In this document: in pieces, positions 1-9,832 of the stretch
How the letters are laid out: every line of letters starts with the position of its first letter
Numbering within the stretch: position 1 is the first letter of the stretch
Assembly: GCA_021815805.1 (NCBI GenBank)
Contig: JAKAZQ010000004.1
Coordinates: 1-64,000, forward strand
DNA length: 64,000 bases
Source of the DNA: Pseudomonadota bacterium
GTDB lineage: Bacteria; Pseudomonadota; Gammaproteobacteria; Burkholderiales; Burkholderiaceae_C
Direction of reading: 5' to 3'
Made by a program: the position numbers and the translations under genes
Notes under the pieces: model-generated
What the model was told of the DNA's origin: nothing
Database searches by the model: none
What the model saw: the letters and a program-made list of their open reading frames with translations, nothing else

Positions 1-1
1 C

Positions 2-2035
2 AACAAGGAGCGCGGCGGGCTGGAGTACACCATCGAGCTCATCAAGCGCCTGAAGGATCGGCTGGAGAACGCCAACACCGGGCTGGCCCGGGCGCTGGAG
101 CAGAATTCCAAGTGGTTCGCCGACCTCGCCGGGCACCTGCGCAACGAGGAATGCGCGCGGCTGCGCGACCACCTGCAGCAGGCGGTGGGCAAGTTCTTCG
201 GCGCGCAGGGCCAGGCCGAGGCCAAGCTCAAGCAACTCGGCGAGGCGGTAAAGCTGTACGTGCGCTACCACCTGCTGGCGGTGGCCAACCGCGAGGCGGC
301 GATCCTGGCGCGCGAACTGTCGCAGGGCATGGGGCGGCAGACGGGGACCGACGCCGACGGCAATGCGATCTGGGCCGGCTTCATCGGCCGCCTGGAGGCC
401 GGGCGCGAGCTGATCCGCAGCATCATCGCCGCCACGGAGGACCAGATCAAGCGCACCGAGGAGGCGATCAAGCAGGAGCACGCCACGTACATCGTGCTGC
501 CGGCACGCGCACGCGTGGAGCAGCAGCCGGCGTTGCATCCGCAGCAGGCGCGCGAGTGGGCGGAAGAGGTGTTCCGCGACTTCGGCGGCACTGAACAGCT
601 GTTCAGCATGCTGGGCGATGCCCAGGGGCGTGCCGAACTTCTGGGCAGGCTGCGCAACCGCGCGCGCGTCGGCGTCGTCGGTCACAGCGAGGAATGGGAG
701 CCGGAGAACCCGCTGTTCGAAGCGCTGGACGCGCACCCCGACCTCTCGAAGCTGTTCGCCGACTTCCTGCTGCGCGCCATGCCCTGGGTATCGGCCAAGC
801 TCGACGGCTACATCACGCCCCCCGGCTCGGAGAATGATCAGTACCGGTGCTTCATCGGGGTCAAGGATACGCAGGCCTTCTGGCAGCGCTACGGACCTCT
901 GCTGCTCAGCCGGCTGCCCACCTCGTGCAAGATCACCGCCAGAGAGGTCCGCTTTGTCGAGATTTCCACCCCGGGCAAGGTGGTGTGCTACGTGGAGCTT
1001 TCGGGACTGCCGCTGCCCTCGCTGAAGTCGCTCGACGAGTGGTACAGCCGCTACCAGGAGGCGGGCTTTCCGGTGCATACCCACAAGCGGGTGAGCACCT
1101 TCGTGCATGCGCGCGAACTCGGCCTGGACGAACTGAAGTCGCGTGCCGATGACTTCAAACTGTTCGTGCAGGCGGTGGCGCTGGGCGTTCTGCAGCGCAT
1201 CCCCGAGGGTTCCAACAGCGGCTGCTACACCCTGCAGAAGGAAAACGGATCGCGCCTGCCGGTGGGCGACGAGAAGTGCATCCGCCTCAACGGCTTCCAC
1301 TCGGCCAATCGGCAGACGCTCGAGCAGCAGGTGGCCAACAAGCTGGAGTGGTTGGCCGGCGACGAGCAGCGCGCGCTGTGGGTGGCGCTGCTGCACGACT
1401 ACGCCACGAAGGTCTACCCGGTCGCCATCTTCCAGCCCTCCACCGATGAGCCGGCCGAGCAGCGCACCTCCCTGCCGACGCTGATGTGCCGGCAACTGCG
1501 CGGCGAAGCGCGCCAGCGGCTTGAACGCAAGCTCGGTGATGCGAAGGCGGGAGAGTTCATCCGCGAGGCCTCCGAGGAACTCACGCGCTGGACGGAGGAG
1601 ATCGCCGACTCCGAATCCGACGTCTATGCCTACGAAGTCGGCCGCGACGGCATCGCTCCCAAGCGCGTGCTCAACCGCGAGGTGCTGCGCGCCGGCTGGA
1701 CGTGGCGCCCGGCGGCGGCCGCAGCGGTCGCGCAGCCGGCCTACGCCACCCCTGCGGCTGCCGCGACCTCGCCCGGCGCCATGCCGCCGCCCCCGCCGCC
1801 GCCACCGCCACCGCCACCGCCACCGCCACCGCCACCGCCGCCACCCGCCGCGATCATGGTGCATGTGCTCGTGCAGGGACAGCCCAGCGGCCCCTTCCGC
1901 AGCGCCCAACTCGGCGCGCTGGTGGCCGACGGGCGCCTGCGTCCGGACACCATGGTGTGGATGCAGGGCATGGCGGGCTGGGCGCCGGCCGCGCAAGTGC
2001 CGCAACTGCAGGAAGTGCTCGCACGGCGCGTGTGA
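2..2035 (+). CDS. Tubulin-like domain protein with C-terminal polyproline tract and GYF_2-like domain (5' end off the window)
   Basis: Frame 2 stays open from the window start through the 616-aa ORF. C-terminus has about 21 consecutive Pro, then VLVQGQPSGPFRSAQLGALVADGRLRPDTMVWMQGMAGWAPA, typical of GYF_2. The tubulin-like assignment of the body is from memory of this architecture. Confidence 0.6.
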   Translation, partial: NKERGGLEYTIELIKRLKDRLENANTGLARALEQNSKWFADLAGHLRNEECARLRDHLQQAVGKFFGAQGQAEAKLKQLGEAVKLYVRYHLLAVANREAAILARELSQGMGRQTGTDADGNAIWAGFIGRLEAGRELIRSIIAATEDQIKRTEEAIKQEHATYIVLPARARVEQQPALHPQQAREWAEEVFRDFGGTEQLFSMLGDAQGRAELLGRLRNRARVGVVGHSEEWEPENPLFEALDAHPDLSKLFADFLLRAMPWVSAKLDGYITPPGSENDQYRCFIGVKDTQAFWQRYGPLLLSRLPTSCKITAREVRFVEISTPGKVVCYVELSGLPLPSLKSLDEWYSRYQEAGFPVHTHKRVSTFVHARELGLDELKSRADDFKLFVQAVALGVLQRIPEGSNSGCYTLQKENGSRLPVGDEKCIRLNGFHSANRQTLEQQVANKLEWLAGDEQRALWVALLHDYATKVYPVAIFQPSTDEPAEQRTSLPTLMCRQLRGEARQRLERKLGDAKAGEFIREASEELTRWTEEIADSESDVYAYEVGRDGIAPKRVLNREVLRAGWTWRPAAAAAVAQPAYATPAAAATSPGAMPPPPPPPPPPPPPPPPPPPPPAAIMVHVLVQGQPSGPFRSAQLGALVADGRLRPDTMVWMQGMAGWAPAAQVPQLQEVLARRV
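1781..1849 (+). repeat. CCG/CCA microsatellite encoding about 21 consecutive prolines
   Basis: Alternating (ccgcca)n run read directly inside the first CDS. Confidence 0.9.
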
Positions 2036-2315
2036 TGGGCGGGGCATCACGCCAGGCAGTGCTCGCACACGGGTGGCACACCCATTTACGGGATCATTCG
2101 CAAACGAAAGTCGGTATGCTCGAGGCCTTTGCAACCAGTTGTGGTTTGCTGATGGATTGAAGCAATCGTGCAACGCCTTGTGCGTGCGCTGCGGTGCCTG
2201 CCTGCCGCACCACGCGCGAGGCCTGAGTTCGTCATGCACGAGATCGCGGGCAGTGCCGCTTCGTCGGCGCAGCCGTCCAGCAGCCGGCCTGCGACCTAGA
2301 CCGGAGGAAGTCTGC

Positions 2316-3446
2316 ATGCGTGTCGTTCCCGTGCTGCTTGGCGTGGTGGTTCTGATCGGCGCTGCCGAGGCCGGGAGCGCCGTGCTCTCGGGCAACCGCT
2401 TCTCCGCCTACCTGACCAAGCTCAACGGCAAGGACATCGGTTCCCCGCAATTGCGCCTGGACAACGTGCAGGTGCAGCAGGGCTTGTTCTCTTCCTCGGC
2501 GACCGCCGACCTCGACATCGCCGGAAGACAGAACCTGGTGGTTCCGCTGGTCCTGCATGCCAGCCAGGGGCTGCGTCCCGACGGCTCGACGCTGCGCTTG
2601 AACCTCAGCCTGGGCAGTTTCAGCGACCCGCAGGTGCGGGCCATGCTGGCCAGGGTGCACGATACCCAGCCGCTGGACGCGCAGGCGGATTTCGGTCTGC
2701 TGGGCAAGCTGCGCGAACTTCGCGCCACCTTCCATCCCGTGCATGCAGTGGTGGACGAGCGAGGCAGCAGGCTCGACTGGAATGGGGCCAGCATGGTCGT
2801 GCACAGCCACGGCTACTTCGGCTCGGGCGGCAGCGTGCAAGGCAGCATGCGATGGACGCCCATGCAGATCGACGTGGCGCAGCCGGCCGGCGACCAGGTG
2901 CACATCGGCGAGTTCGACGAAGACGTCGCGCAGAACGGGCGCCTGAACAACTCCCGGGGTACGGTGTCTGCGAGCCTGGGGCCGACCTATGCCAGGGTCA
3001 ACGGTACGGTCTTGCGCCTGGATTCCTGCAAGCTGAGCATGCAATACGCGCTGCATCGCCGGGAAAGCGGCTCCGGCGACAACCCCTCGGGCCTGCCCGT
3101 GGGCTACGTTTCCTTCCAGGACCTGCGCTTCACGGCCGGCATCAGTCAGCCGGTGGCGGGGCGCATCGAGGCCACGGGCAAGCTGCAAATGCCCGATGTC
3201 GCCAGTTCCGTCGTGCCGGGGATGACCGCGCAGCAGATCGAGGCGGCCAACCTGCAAGCCCTCACCAAGACCGCCGGCAGGGTGCAGTTGCGCGTTTCCC
3301 TGTCACTGTATCGGAAGTTCCAGAATCCCCTGCTGCAGCAGCTTGCGCAGTCAGGCTATATCGTGCAGCAGGGACAGGACGTGGTGAGCGACATCAGCCT
3401 GGCGGGCGGGCGCATCACCGTCAACGGGCACCTGCTCGGTTTCTGA
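2316..3446 (+). CDS. DUF945 (YdgA-like) family protein
   Basis: ATG at 2316 after ggagg-type RBS; N-terminal hydrophobic segment MRVVPVLLGVVVLIGAAEAGSAVLSG; composition and motifs typical of DUF945. Confidence 0.55.
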   Translation: MRVVPVLLGVVVLIGAAEAGSAVLSGNRFSAYLTKLNGKDIGSPQLRLDNVQVQQGLFSSSATADLDIAGRQNLVVPLVLHASQGLRPDGSTLRLNLSLGSFSDPQVRAMLARVHDTQPLDAQADFGLLGKLRELRATFHPVHAVVDERGSRLDWNGASMVVHSHGYFGSGGSVQGSMRWTPMQIDVAQPAGDQVHIGEFDEDVAQNGRLNNSRGTVSASLGPTYARVNGTVLRLDSCKLSMQYALHRRESGSGDNPSGLPVGYVSFQDLRFTAGISQPVAGRIEATGKLQMPDVASSVVPGMTAQQIEAANLQALTKTAGRVQLRVSLSLYRKFQNPLLQQLAQSGYIVQQGQDVVSDISLAGGRITVNGHLLGF

Positions 3447-3581
3447 GAGTCCATTGCGCTCATCCGTGGCTCCGAGAAACCGTTGCGTCAGACTTGCCCG
3501 GTCATGCGCAAACATGATCGAAGCTGACTTCCTGCTTCGTCGAGGCCGGTTTCACGCGCACAGGTCGCGCGCGCCCGCGGC

Positions 3582-3730
3582 ATGACGAAGTTGGCCGCCG
3601 ACGGCGGCCTTGGCCGGGAAAACCTCTACAACGCCGTCAAGCCCGGTGCGAAACCCCGTTTCGACACGATCCCGCGCGTGTGCCGCGCGCTGGGTGTCGA
3701 ACTGGCCGTCCGGCCGCTGGACTGCCGCCG
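3582..3730 (+). pseudogene. Remnant of an HTH addiction-module antidote protein
   Basis: MTKLAADGGLGRENLYNAVKPGAKPRFDTIPRVCRALGVELAVRP matches the C-terminal HTH half of HigA-like antidote proteins; the N-terminal half is missing. Confidence 0.5.
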
Positions 3731-3745
3731 GTTCTGTGTTGTGCC

Positions 3746-4156
3746 CTACCGCAACAACTCGCTGCGCGGCAAGCGGGCGGCGCCGACGTCGAAGGTCACG
3801 AAGCGTGAGCGGCCGAGGTGGATGGCGCGTGCGCAGAGCAGGCAGTCGGCGAAGTCCGCGCTGGGAAACTGGTCGAACAGGTAAAGCGCCTCTTCGACCG
3901 TGGCGTCATGCTCGAACTCGATTCCGGGCGTCTCCAGCATTGCGATGAGGGCCGTCGCCATCGCCTGTCGTCCGACTTTGTAGCGACTGCGAAGAACCCA
4001 TTCGGTCTCGAGCAGCGCGCACAGGCTCACGAGCAAAGACTCGCCTGCCGCGGTCGCGTCGGCCACCAGCCGGCGTGCCGCCGTGCACTGTTCGGGCGCG
4101 CTTGGGTCTTGAACCAGAATCCGCACCAGAACGTTGGTGTCGATGGCGATGCTCAT
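3746..4156 (-). CDS. vapC: VapC-family PIN-domain toxin
   Basis: MSIAIDTNVLVRILVQDPSAP...ETEWVLRSRY...FADCLLCARA...FVTFD, classic PIN motifs. Confidence 0.85.
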   Translation of the reverse strand: MSIAIDTNVLVRILVQDPSAPEQCTAARRLVADATAAGESLLVSLCALLETEWVLRSRYKVGRQAMATALIAMLETPGIEFEHDATVEEALYLFDQFPSADFADCLLCARAIHLGRSRFVTFDVGAARLPRSELLR

Positions 4157-4377
4157 TCGGGCAGACGCATCTCGTCGACCGACACGCCTGGCTGCCCGGG
4201 CTGCGTCAGGATGCCCACCAGATCGGCAAGGCGCCGCGTCTTGGGGCGCAAGACGATCGTGCCGTTGCCGAGCACGGACCAGGCAATCTTGTCACCGGCT
4301 TGCAGACCGAGCCGTTCGCGCACGGCCCTCGGGACCGTGACTTGCCCCTTGCTGGATATCGTGGTTGGTTCAGACAT
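4153..4377 (-). CDS. vapB: AbrB/MazE/SpoVT-family antitoxin (VapB-like)
   Basis: MSEPTTISSKGQVTVPRAVRERLGLQAGDKIAW..., 4-bp overlap with vapC; the longer ORF upstream is not needed. Confidence 0.85.
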   Translation of the reverse strand: MSEPTTISSKGQVTVPRAVRERLGLQAGDKIAWSVLGNGTIVLRPKTRRLADLVGILTQPGQPGVSVDEMRLPE

Positions 4378-4389
4378 TCGCGCACCAGT

Positions 4390-4412
4390 TTTACGTTTTC
4401 CGATATCGTAAA
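4390..4412. promoter_or_regulatory. Inverted repeat TTTACG-N11-CGTAAA, candidate VapBC operator
   Basis: Perfect 6-bp arms, 13 bp upstream of the vapB start. Confidence 0.45.
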
Positions 4413-4500
4413 GAAACCGCGATGCTGCGGTCAACCTGCGGAGTCGGAGCGCGAAGCTCCAGTGCCCAGCTTCGCTGCCTCCGGCGCACCACGCACCTCT

Positions 4501-4739
4501 CAAGCCATCGCCGGGCCGCCCCAAGATGGCTTGACCCCCATGGGGGGCGGGCTGGGCGCAGCCCGGCCCTGGGGGCTCTCCTCAAGCCATCGCCGGGCCG
4601 CCCCAAGATGGCTTGACCCCCATGGGGGGCGGGCTGGGCGCAGCCCGGCCCTGGGGGCTCCTCTCAAGCCATCGCCGGGCCGCCCCAAGATGGCTTGACC
4701 CCCATGGGGGGCGGGCTGGGCGCAGCCCGGCCCTGGGGG
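4501..4739. repeat. Tandem repeat, 82-bp period, about 2.9 copies, with internal hairpins
   Basis: Copies start at 4501, 4583 and 4665. Each begins TCAAGCCATC...GATGGCTTGA (perfect 10-bp inverted repeat), followed by cccccatggggg and a G/C-rich hairpin. Confidence 0.95.
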
Positions 4740-4840
4740 ATCAACGGGAAACGCATGCACGTCCCTGGATTCTCACCCCCATCCACGCGGTGTTCCCGCC
4801 GCGTCGTTCTGCTAATCTGCCAGCGCTCCGAGAGGCCGCC

Positions 4841-6847
4841 ATGACATCCGCCGTACGCATCTCCTGCTTGCGCAACGCCTGGCTTGGCGTCGTGCTGTTT
4901 GCATTCGCGGGCTTGTCCAGCCCCGCATGGGCCGATCCGCCGGCGCTGGTGGCGCGCATGGATCGGTTTCAGGGCACCGCCACCCTGCTGCCGGCGGGCA
5001 GCACGAGCTGGTCGTACGCCAATATCAACCGCCCTTTGAGCACGGGCGACCAGGTGTGGATCGGCGCGGCCAGCCGCGCCGAGCTCGTCGCGGGATCGAC
5101 GGCCATGCGCATGGGCGCCAACACCAGCCTGAGTTTGCTGGAATTGAGCGACGCCGCCATCCAACTCAAGCTGACGCAGGGAATCTTCGAGGTGCGTGTG
5201 CGCCAATCCATGCGGGGCCGCTCGTTCGAGATCGACACGCCGAATCTGGCCTTCGACCTGCAAACGCCGGGCGACTATCGCGTGAATGTGAACCCGCGGC
5301 AGGGCACCACCACCGTCATCGTGCGAGCGGGGCGAGGCATGGCCTATGGCGCCGGGGGGACGAGCTACCCGGTTGCCGGCCGCCAGATGGTGCAATTCTC
5401 CGGCAACGCGTTGCGTCCCGACGCGGGCGCGTTCAACCCACCCTTCGACGGCTTCGATCGCTGGGTTGCGATGCTCAACCGCCGCGAGGACGATTCTCTG
5501 TCTGCACGCTATCTCGGCATCGGCATGACCGGGTACCAGGGACTGGATGAATATGGCCGCTGGGAAAGCGATCCGGCCTACGGCCCGGTGTGGGTGCCGA
5601 CGGCCGTGCCCGCCGGCTGGGCACCGTACCACGACGGCCACTGGGCCTGGATCGCGCCCTGGGGCTGGACCTGGATCGACGACGAGCCCTGGGGGTTCGC
5701 GCCCTTCCACTACGGCCGCTGGGCCTACCTGGGATCTGTCTGGGCCTGGGTGCCGGGCCCCGTGATCGTGCGCCCCGTCTATGCCCCTGCGCTCGTCGCC
5801 TTTGTCGGCGGCGGGGGGGGCGGCGTGCGTTGGGGGGTCTCCCTGGCCATCGGCTCGCCCGGTATCGCGTGGTTCCCGTTGGCTCCAGGGGAAATCTACC
5901 GCCCGGTCTACGCCAGCAGTCCTGCGTATGTCAACGCGATCAATCGCACCGTCATCATCAACCGCAATGTCACCATCGTGCACAACACGACGGTGGTCAA
6001 CAACGTCCAGCGCACCGTGTACGTGAACCAAGGGGTGCCAGGGGCGGTCACGGCCGTGCCCGCCGCGGCGTTCGTGCGCGGACGCGCCGTGCAGCGCGTG
6101 GCTGTGCCGTTGCGCGCCGAGCAGGTCGCGGCGGCCACGGTGCGGTTCAGCCCGCCGATCGCGCCGGTGCGGCAGAGTGTCGCCGGACATCGGGCGGCCG
6201 CCGCCCCACCCCGCGCCGCCTTCGAGCGTCCGGTCCTCGCCACCCGCACGCCGCCGCCACCCTTGCACGACACCCTGGCGCAGCGCCTTGCCGCGCGCGA
6301 CGGCACGGCACCAGGCGCAGGGCGCCCGCTGCTTTCACCAGATCCCGCGCGCCTCGGGCAGTTCCAGCCAGCCCGGCGCGTGCAGGTGATCCCCGTGCCG
6401 GGTCGAGTCGGGCAAGGCGCGCGCAGACATCGACCGCCGCTGTCGCGGGAGCACGCCCCGCTTGCACGGCAGCGACCCGAGAACCCGGCGCTCGCGCGAG
6501 CGGCCTTCCCCGGCGCGCAGGGAGAGCGCGGCGTGCCGCATCCTCCCATGATCGGCCATGCAGCCCACCTGGAAGGAGGGCTCGTGGCATCGCCTCCCCG
6601 CCTGCCACCGCCAGAGTACGGCAGGAACGGAGTCGCCAAGGAATCGGCCCAGCCTTCGCAGCCCCCCTATCGCGGGCGTCAACCCCGGGAGTTCCGTGCG
6701 GCCGGTGTCGCGCATCCCCGGCCGGTACCCGAACGGCAGCACGTGGCCCACCCGCCTGCGCATGGCCCCGGGCTGGCACATCGACCGGAGTCCAGGCCCG
6801 AACCCGAGAGGCATGCTGCGGCTCGCGGTCCGCGGAGTCTGCCCTGA
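4841..6847 (+). CDS. FecR-domain / DUF6600-type secreted protein
   Basis: Signal peptide MTSAVRISCLRNAWLGVVLFAFAGLSSPAWA; FecR-like middle; WAPYHDGHWAWIAPWGWTWIDDEPWGFAPFHYGRWAYLGSVWAWVPGP typical of DUF6600. Confidence 0.75.
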   Translation: MTSAVRISCLRNAWLGVVLFAFAGLSSPAWADPPALVARMDRFQGTATLLPAGSTSWSYANINRPLSTGDQVWIGAASRAELVAGSTAMRMGANTSLSLLELSDAAIQLKLTQGIFEVRVRQSMRGRSFEIDTPNLAFDLQTPGDYRVNVNPRQGTTTVIVRAGRGMAYGAGGTSYPVAGRQMVQFSGNALRPDAGAFNPPFDGFDRWVAMLNRREDDSLSARYLGIGMTGYQGLDEYGRWESDPAYGPVWVPTAVPAGWAPYHDGHWAWIAPWGWTWIDDEPWGFAPFHYGRWAYLGSVWAWVPGPVIVRPVYAPALVAFVGGGGGGVRWGVSLAIGSPGIAWFPLAPGEIYRPVYASSPAYVNAINRTVIINRNVTIVHNTTVVNNVQRTVYVNQGVPGAVTAVPAAAFVRGRAVQRVAVPLRAEQVAAATVRFSPPIAPVRQSVAGHRAAAAPPRAAFERPVLATRTPPPPLHDTLAQRLAARDGTAPGAGRPLLSPDPARLGQFQPARRVQVIPVPGRVGQGARRHRPPLSREHAPLARQRPENPALARAAFPGAQGERGVPHPPMIGHAAHLEGGLVASPPRLPPPEYGRNGVAKESAQPSQPPYRGRQPREFRAAGVAHPRPVPERQHVAHPPAHGPGLAHRPESRPEPERHAAARGPRSLP

Positions 6848-7001
6848 CAGGCGTCCGAGCGGACGCGGCGCCGGTGGGCCTTCCCGAGGCGTGGCAGTCC
6901 GCGCCGGCGACCCCTGCGCATCCCGAGCGCGTCTCGCCCGGGGGTTCCGATTCATCAAGCCGTCATCCATGTGTCCTAGTCTTCTGATACACAATGACAG
7001 C

Positions 7002-7403
7002 ATGCAGATCCCAGCCCGGACGTTTCACATCGTGGTCGGTTCGACGGAGCCGATCTACCGCCAGCTGTTCGAGTTGGTGCGCCGGCGCGTTTCGGCAGGC
7101 CAGTTCCGAAGCGGCGACGAACTGCCCTCGGTGCGCGAGCTGGCGCAGGCACTGGCCGTCAACCCGATGACGGTCTCCAAGGCCTTCGGCATGCTCGAGA
7201 CGGCAGGCCTGCTGCAGCGCCGGCGGGGGCTCACGATGGTCATCGCGCCCGCGCCCGCGCGCCGCGACGAGGACGCTGCGGCATTGCTGCGTCCCAGCCT
7301 GCGGCGCGCCGCGCGTGAAGCGCGCGAACTCGGCCTGACGGGTGAACAGGCGCTGCGACTGTTCCACGAAGTGCTCGACGAACCAGGGAGCGAGACGCCA
7401 TGA
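7002..7403 (+). CDS. GntR-family (YtrA-type) transcriptional regulator
   Basis: PIYRQLFELVRRRVSAGQFRSGDELPSVRELAQALAVNPMTVSKAFGMLETAGLL; short YtrA-like effector region. Confidence 0.85.
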   Translation: MQIPARTFHIVVGSTEPIYRQLFELVRRRVSAGQFRSGDELPSVRELAQALAVNPMTVSKAFGMLETAGLLQRRRGLTMVIAPAPARRDEDAAALLRPSLRRAAREARELGLTGEQALRLFHEVLDEPGSETP

Positions 7404-8239
7404 TCGACGTACGTGGGCTGCGCATCGCCTACGCCGGCTCGCCGCTGCTCGACGGCCTGGACTGGCATGTGGCACGCGGCGACGTGGTGGGGCTGGTCGG
7501 ACGCAACGCGGCCGGCAAGACGACATTGCTCGAGGCCGCGCTGGGACTGCGCGAGGTCGACGCGGGGCAACTCGTGGTGCTCGGCGAGAACCCGCTGAGA
7601 TTCAGCGACCCGGCGCGCGCGCGCATCGGTTACGTTCCGCAGCGCAGCGACCTGTTCGAGTGGATGACCGCCTCGCAGTTGCTGCGCTACTTCCGCAGCT
7701 TCTATCCAAGCTGGGATGGCGCCCTGGTCGATTCGTTGATGCGCCGCTGGGACATCCCGGCCGACCAGCTCATCGGCAAGCTCTCCGGCGGGCAGCAACA
7801 GCGCCTGTCGATCATTCGTGCACTGGCGCATCAGCCCGATCTGCTGCTGCTCGACGAGCCGGTCTCGGCACTCGATCCGGCCGCGCGCCGCGACTTCATT
7901 CGCGAAATCGTCGCCCACGTGGCCTCGCAGGGCACGACCATCGTGTTCTCCACCCACCAGTTCGCCGACCTGGAGCGCGTCGCCCTGCAGGTGGCGTTCC
8001 TGCATGCGGGGCGCATCGCGCTGCAGGCCGGGCTCGGCGAGCTTCTAGAGACCACGCGCCGGCTCACCGGCAACGTCACCGAGTTGTGCGCCGTCGCGCG
8101 TTGCCGCGGCTGGCAGGTGCTGGCCTCGAGCGCACTCGAAGGCGCACACGGGCACGTCATCGTACGCGGCGACTTCAGCGGCGACGACGGCGAAGGGCGC
8201 ATGTCGCTCGAGGACCTGTTCGTGGAGATCACCCGATGA
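7400..8239 (+). CDS. ABC transporter ATP-binding protein
   Basis: Walker A GRNAAGKTT, signature LSGGQQQR, Walker B LLLLDEP; overlaps regulator stop. Confidence 0.9.
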   Translation: MIDVRGLRIAYAGSPLLDGLDWHVARGDVVGLVGRNAAGKTTLLEAALGLREVDAGQLVVLGENPLRFSDPARARIGYVPQRSDLFEWMTASQLLRYFRSFYPSWDGALVDSLMRRWDIPADQLIGKLSGGQQQRLSIIRALAHQPDLLLLDEPVSALDPAARRDFIREIVAHVASQGTTIVFSTHQFADLERVALQVAFLHAGRIALQAGLGELLETTRRLTGNVTELCAVARCRGWQVLASSALEGAHGHVIVRGDFSGDDGEGRMSLEDLFVEITR

Positions 8240-9771
8240 CGCAGCTTGCCGTGCTTCGCGCCGGCGGCGTCGCCCGCGTCGTCTGGGCGCTGCCGCTGCG
8301 CCTGCGCAACACACGCGGGGAACTGCTGCGGATCGTCGGTCTGCTGGCCCTGTTGCTGTTCGTCGGGCTCTCCGCGGGCATGGCGCTGTTGCACGTGCAT
8401 CTCGCCGACCACGCGGAGCCGACCCGCGCCGCGCACCGATTCGCCGCAGGCGCAATGCCGATCGCGCTGCGCGTCGCCTGCATCACGATCGGTCTCGTCG
8501 TCTACTGCGGGCAGATCCTGTTGTCGATGAACGTACCGCTGCAGAACGATCCCACTGCGGCACGGCTGGTCCCGGGACACGTGACGAGTCTGCGCGCCGC
8601 CAGCTTGCTGGTCTGGGCTGCGGGCAGCGCGATCACGATCGCCTGCGCCGCGGTCGCGGCGGGATGGCTGGGCGTCTTGTTCGCAGCGATGACGAGTGTC
8701 TTCGCGGCCCTTTTGATGCTGGGCGCCAAGGACTCCCGCTGGATGTTGGCGGTGGCAGTCGCGCCGAGTCTGCTGCTCGCGAGCGGCATCCTGCGCGTGC
8801 CGGCACGCCTGGCAGCCAAGGCGGGCATGGCGCATCCGCTGCTCGTCGTCGGCGTGGCGGTCTGCACCGCCGTGTTCGCGGCGTGGTTCGCCATCGACGG
8901 TGGCGACGCGCGACACCGTCGGCGCTTCGACGCACGGCGCATGCTGCTGCAGCGCGGAAGTTGGCAAGCTCTACGCACCCAGCCCGGCAAGCACCGCGTA
9001 CTGGACTGGCTGACCGCCCCCTCGTCGCGTTGGCTGCGCCCGATCGACGACGCGCGCAGCAAGCCGTTCGATCGCCTCATGCTCGGCTTCGGTCCTGAGC
9101 TTCACTGGACCTCGCTGCTGAAGATGGCGGGGCGTGCTTCAGCCTTGTTCGTCGTACTGGCGCTGGTGCAGGAGACCTGGCACGGCATGCACGGCGGATT
9201 CCTGCGCATCGCGCCGATGGTGTGGCTGGGTATCGCCGGCAGCATGGGGACGCCGCTCGTCGCCAGGGCGCTGGTCAATACACGCGCCGAACAGGCACTG
9301 CTGCGGCTGCTCCCGACCGCTCCGAGCGGTGCGGATCTGACCCGTCGGATCGGCGCGCGTGGCGTCGTGTCCGCGCTGCTGCCGCTCGGCGCCATCGCGC
9401 CGGTTCTGCTGGGACTGGCGCTGATCCAGCGGCTGTGGCCCCCATATCAGGCTGCCGCGTGGGTCCTCGCCGCGACCGCGCTCGGGAGCTTGCCTTGCCT
9501 GTCGCTGCTGCGCGACTGGTCGCGCGTGCAGACGTCCACGACCCACCACGCCTCGTCCAGCACCCTGCTCCCGATGATGGCCGGACTCGCCACGTCCTAC
9601 CTGGCGGGAGCCTGGGTGCTCTGGCTGCACCAATCCGCACTGCTGCCGGTTCTCGTCGCCACGATGGTGGGCGGACTGACCGTCGCGCGATGGCGACGCA
9701 GGTCCGCGCGCTGGCCGGTCATGATCCCGGTCGGCCGCGGCGCACGCGCTCGCGTCAAGAGTGCCTCATGA
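8236..9771 (+). CDS. Multi-TM membrane protein, probable ABC permease partner
   Basis: Hydrophobic segments; ATGA overlap with the ATPase gene. Confidence 0.65.
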   Translation: MTQLAVLRAGGVARVVWALPLRLRNTRGELLRIVGLLALLLFVGLSAGMALLHVHLADHAEPTRAAHRFAAGAMPIALRVACITIGLVVYCGQILLSMNVPLQNDPTAARLVPGHVTSLRAASLLVWAAGSAITIACAAVAAGWLGVLFAAMTSVFAALLMLGAKDSRWMLAVAVAPSLLLASGILRVPARLAAKAGMAHPLLVVGVAVCTAVFAAWFAIDGGDARHRRRFDARRMLLQRGSWQALRTQPGKHRVLDWLTAPSSRWLRPIDDARSKPFDRLMLGFGPELHWTSLLKMAGRASALFVVLALVQETWHGMHGGFLRIAPMVWLGIAGSMGTPLVARALVNTRAEQALLRLLPTAPSGADLTRRIGARGVVSALLPLGAIAPVLLGLALIQRLWPPYQAAAWVLAATALGSLPCLSLLRDWSRVQTSTTHHASSSTLLPMMAGLATSYLAGAWVLWLHQSALLPVLVATMVGGLTVARWRRRSARWPVMIPVGRGARARVKSAS

Positions 9772-9832
9772 ACACCGGCGCTGCCCGCACGCCTGCCTAT
9801 TGCGGGAAATGGTTCCCACCTCGGAGACTTCG

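Noticed and set aside
4365-4760. Several repetitive small ORFs on both strands (SSHRRAAPRWLDPHGGRAGRSPALG-type)
   Set aside because: Translations of the 82-bp tandem repeat; open in several frames, so not evidence of a protein.
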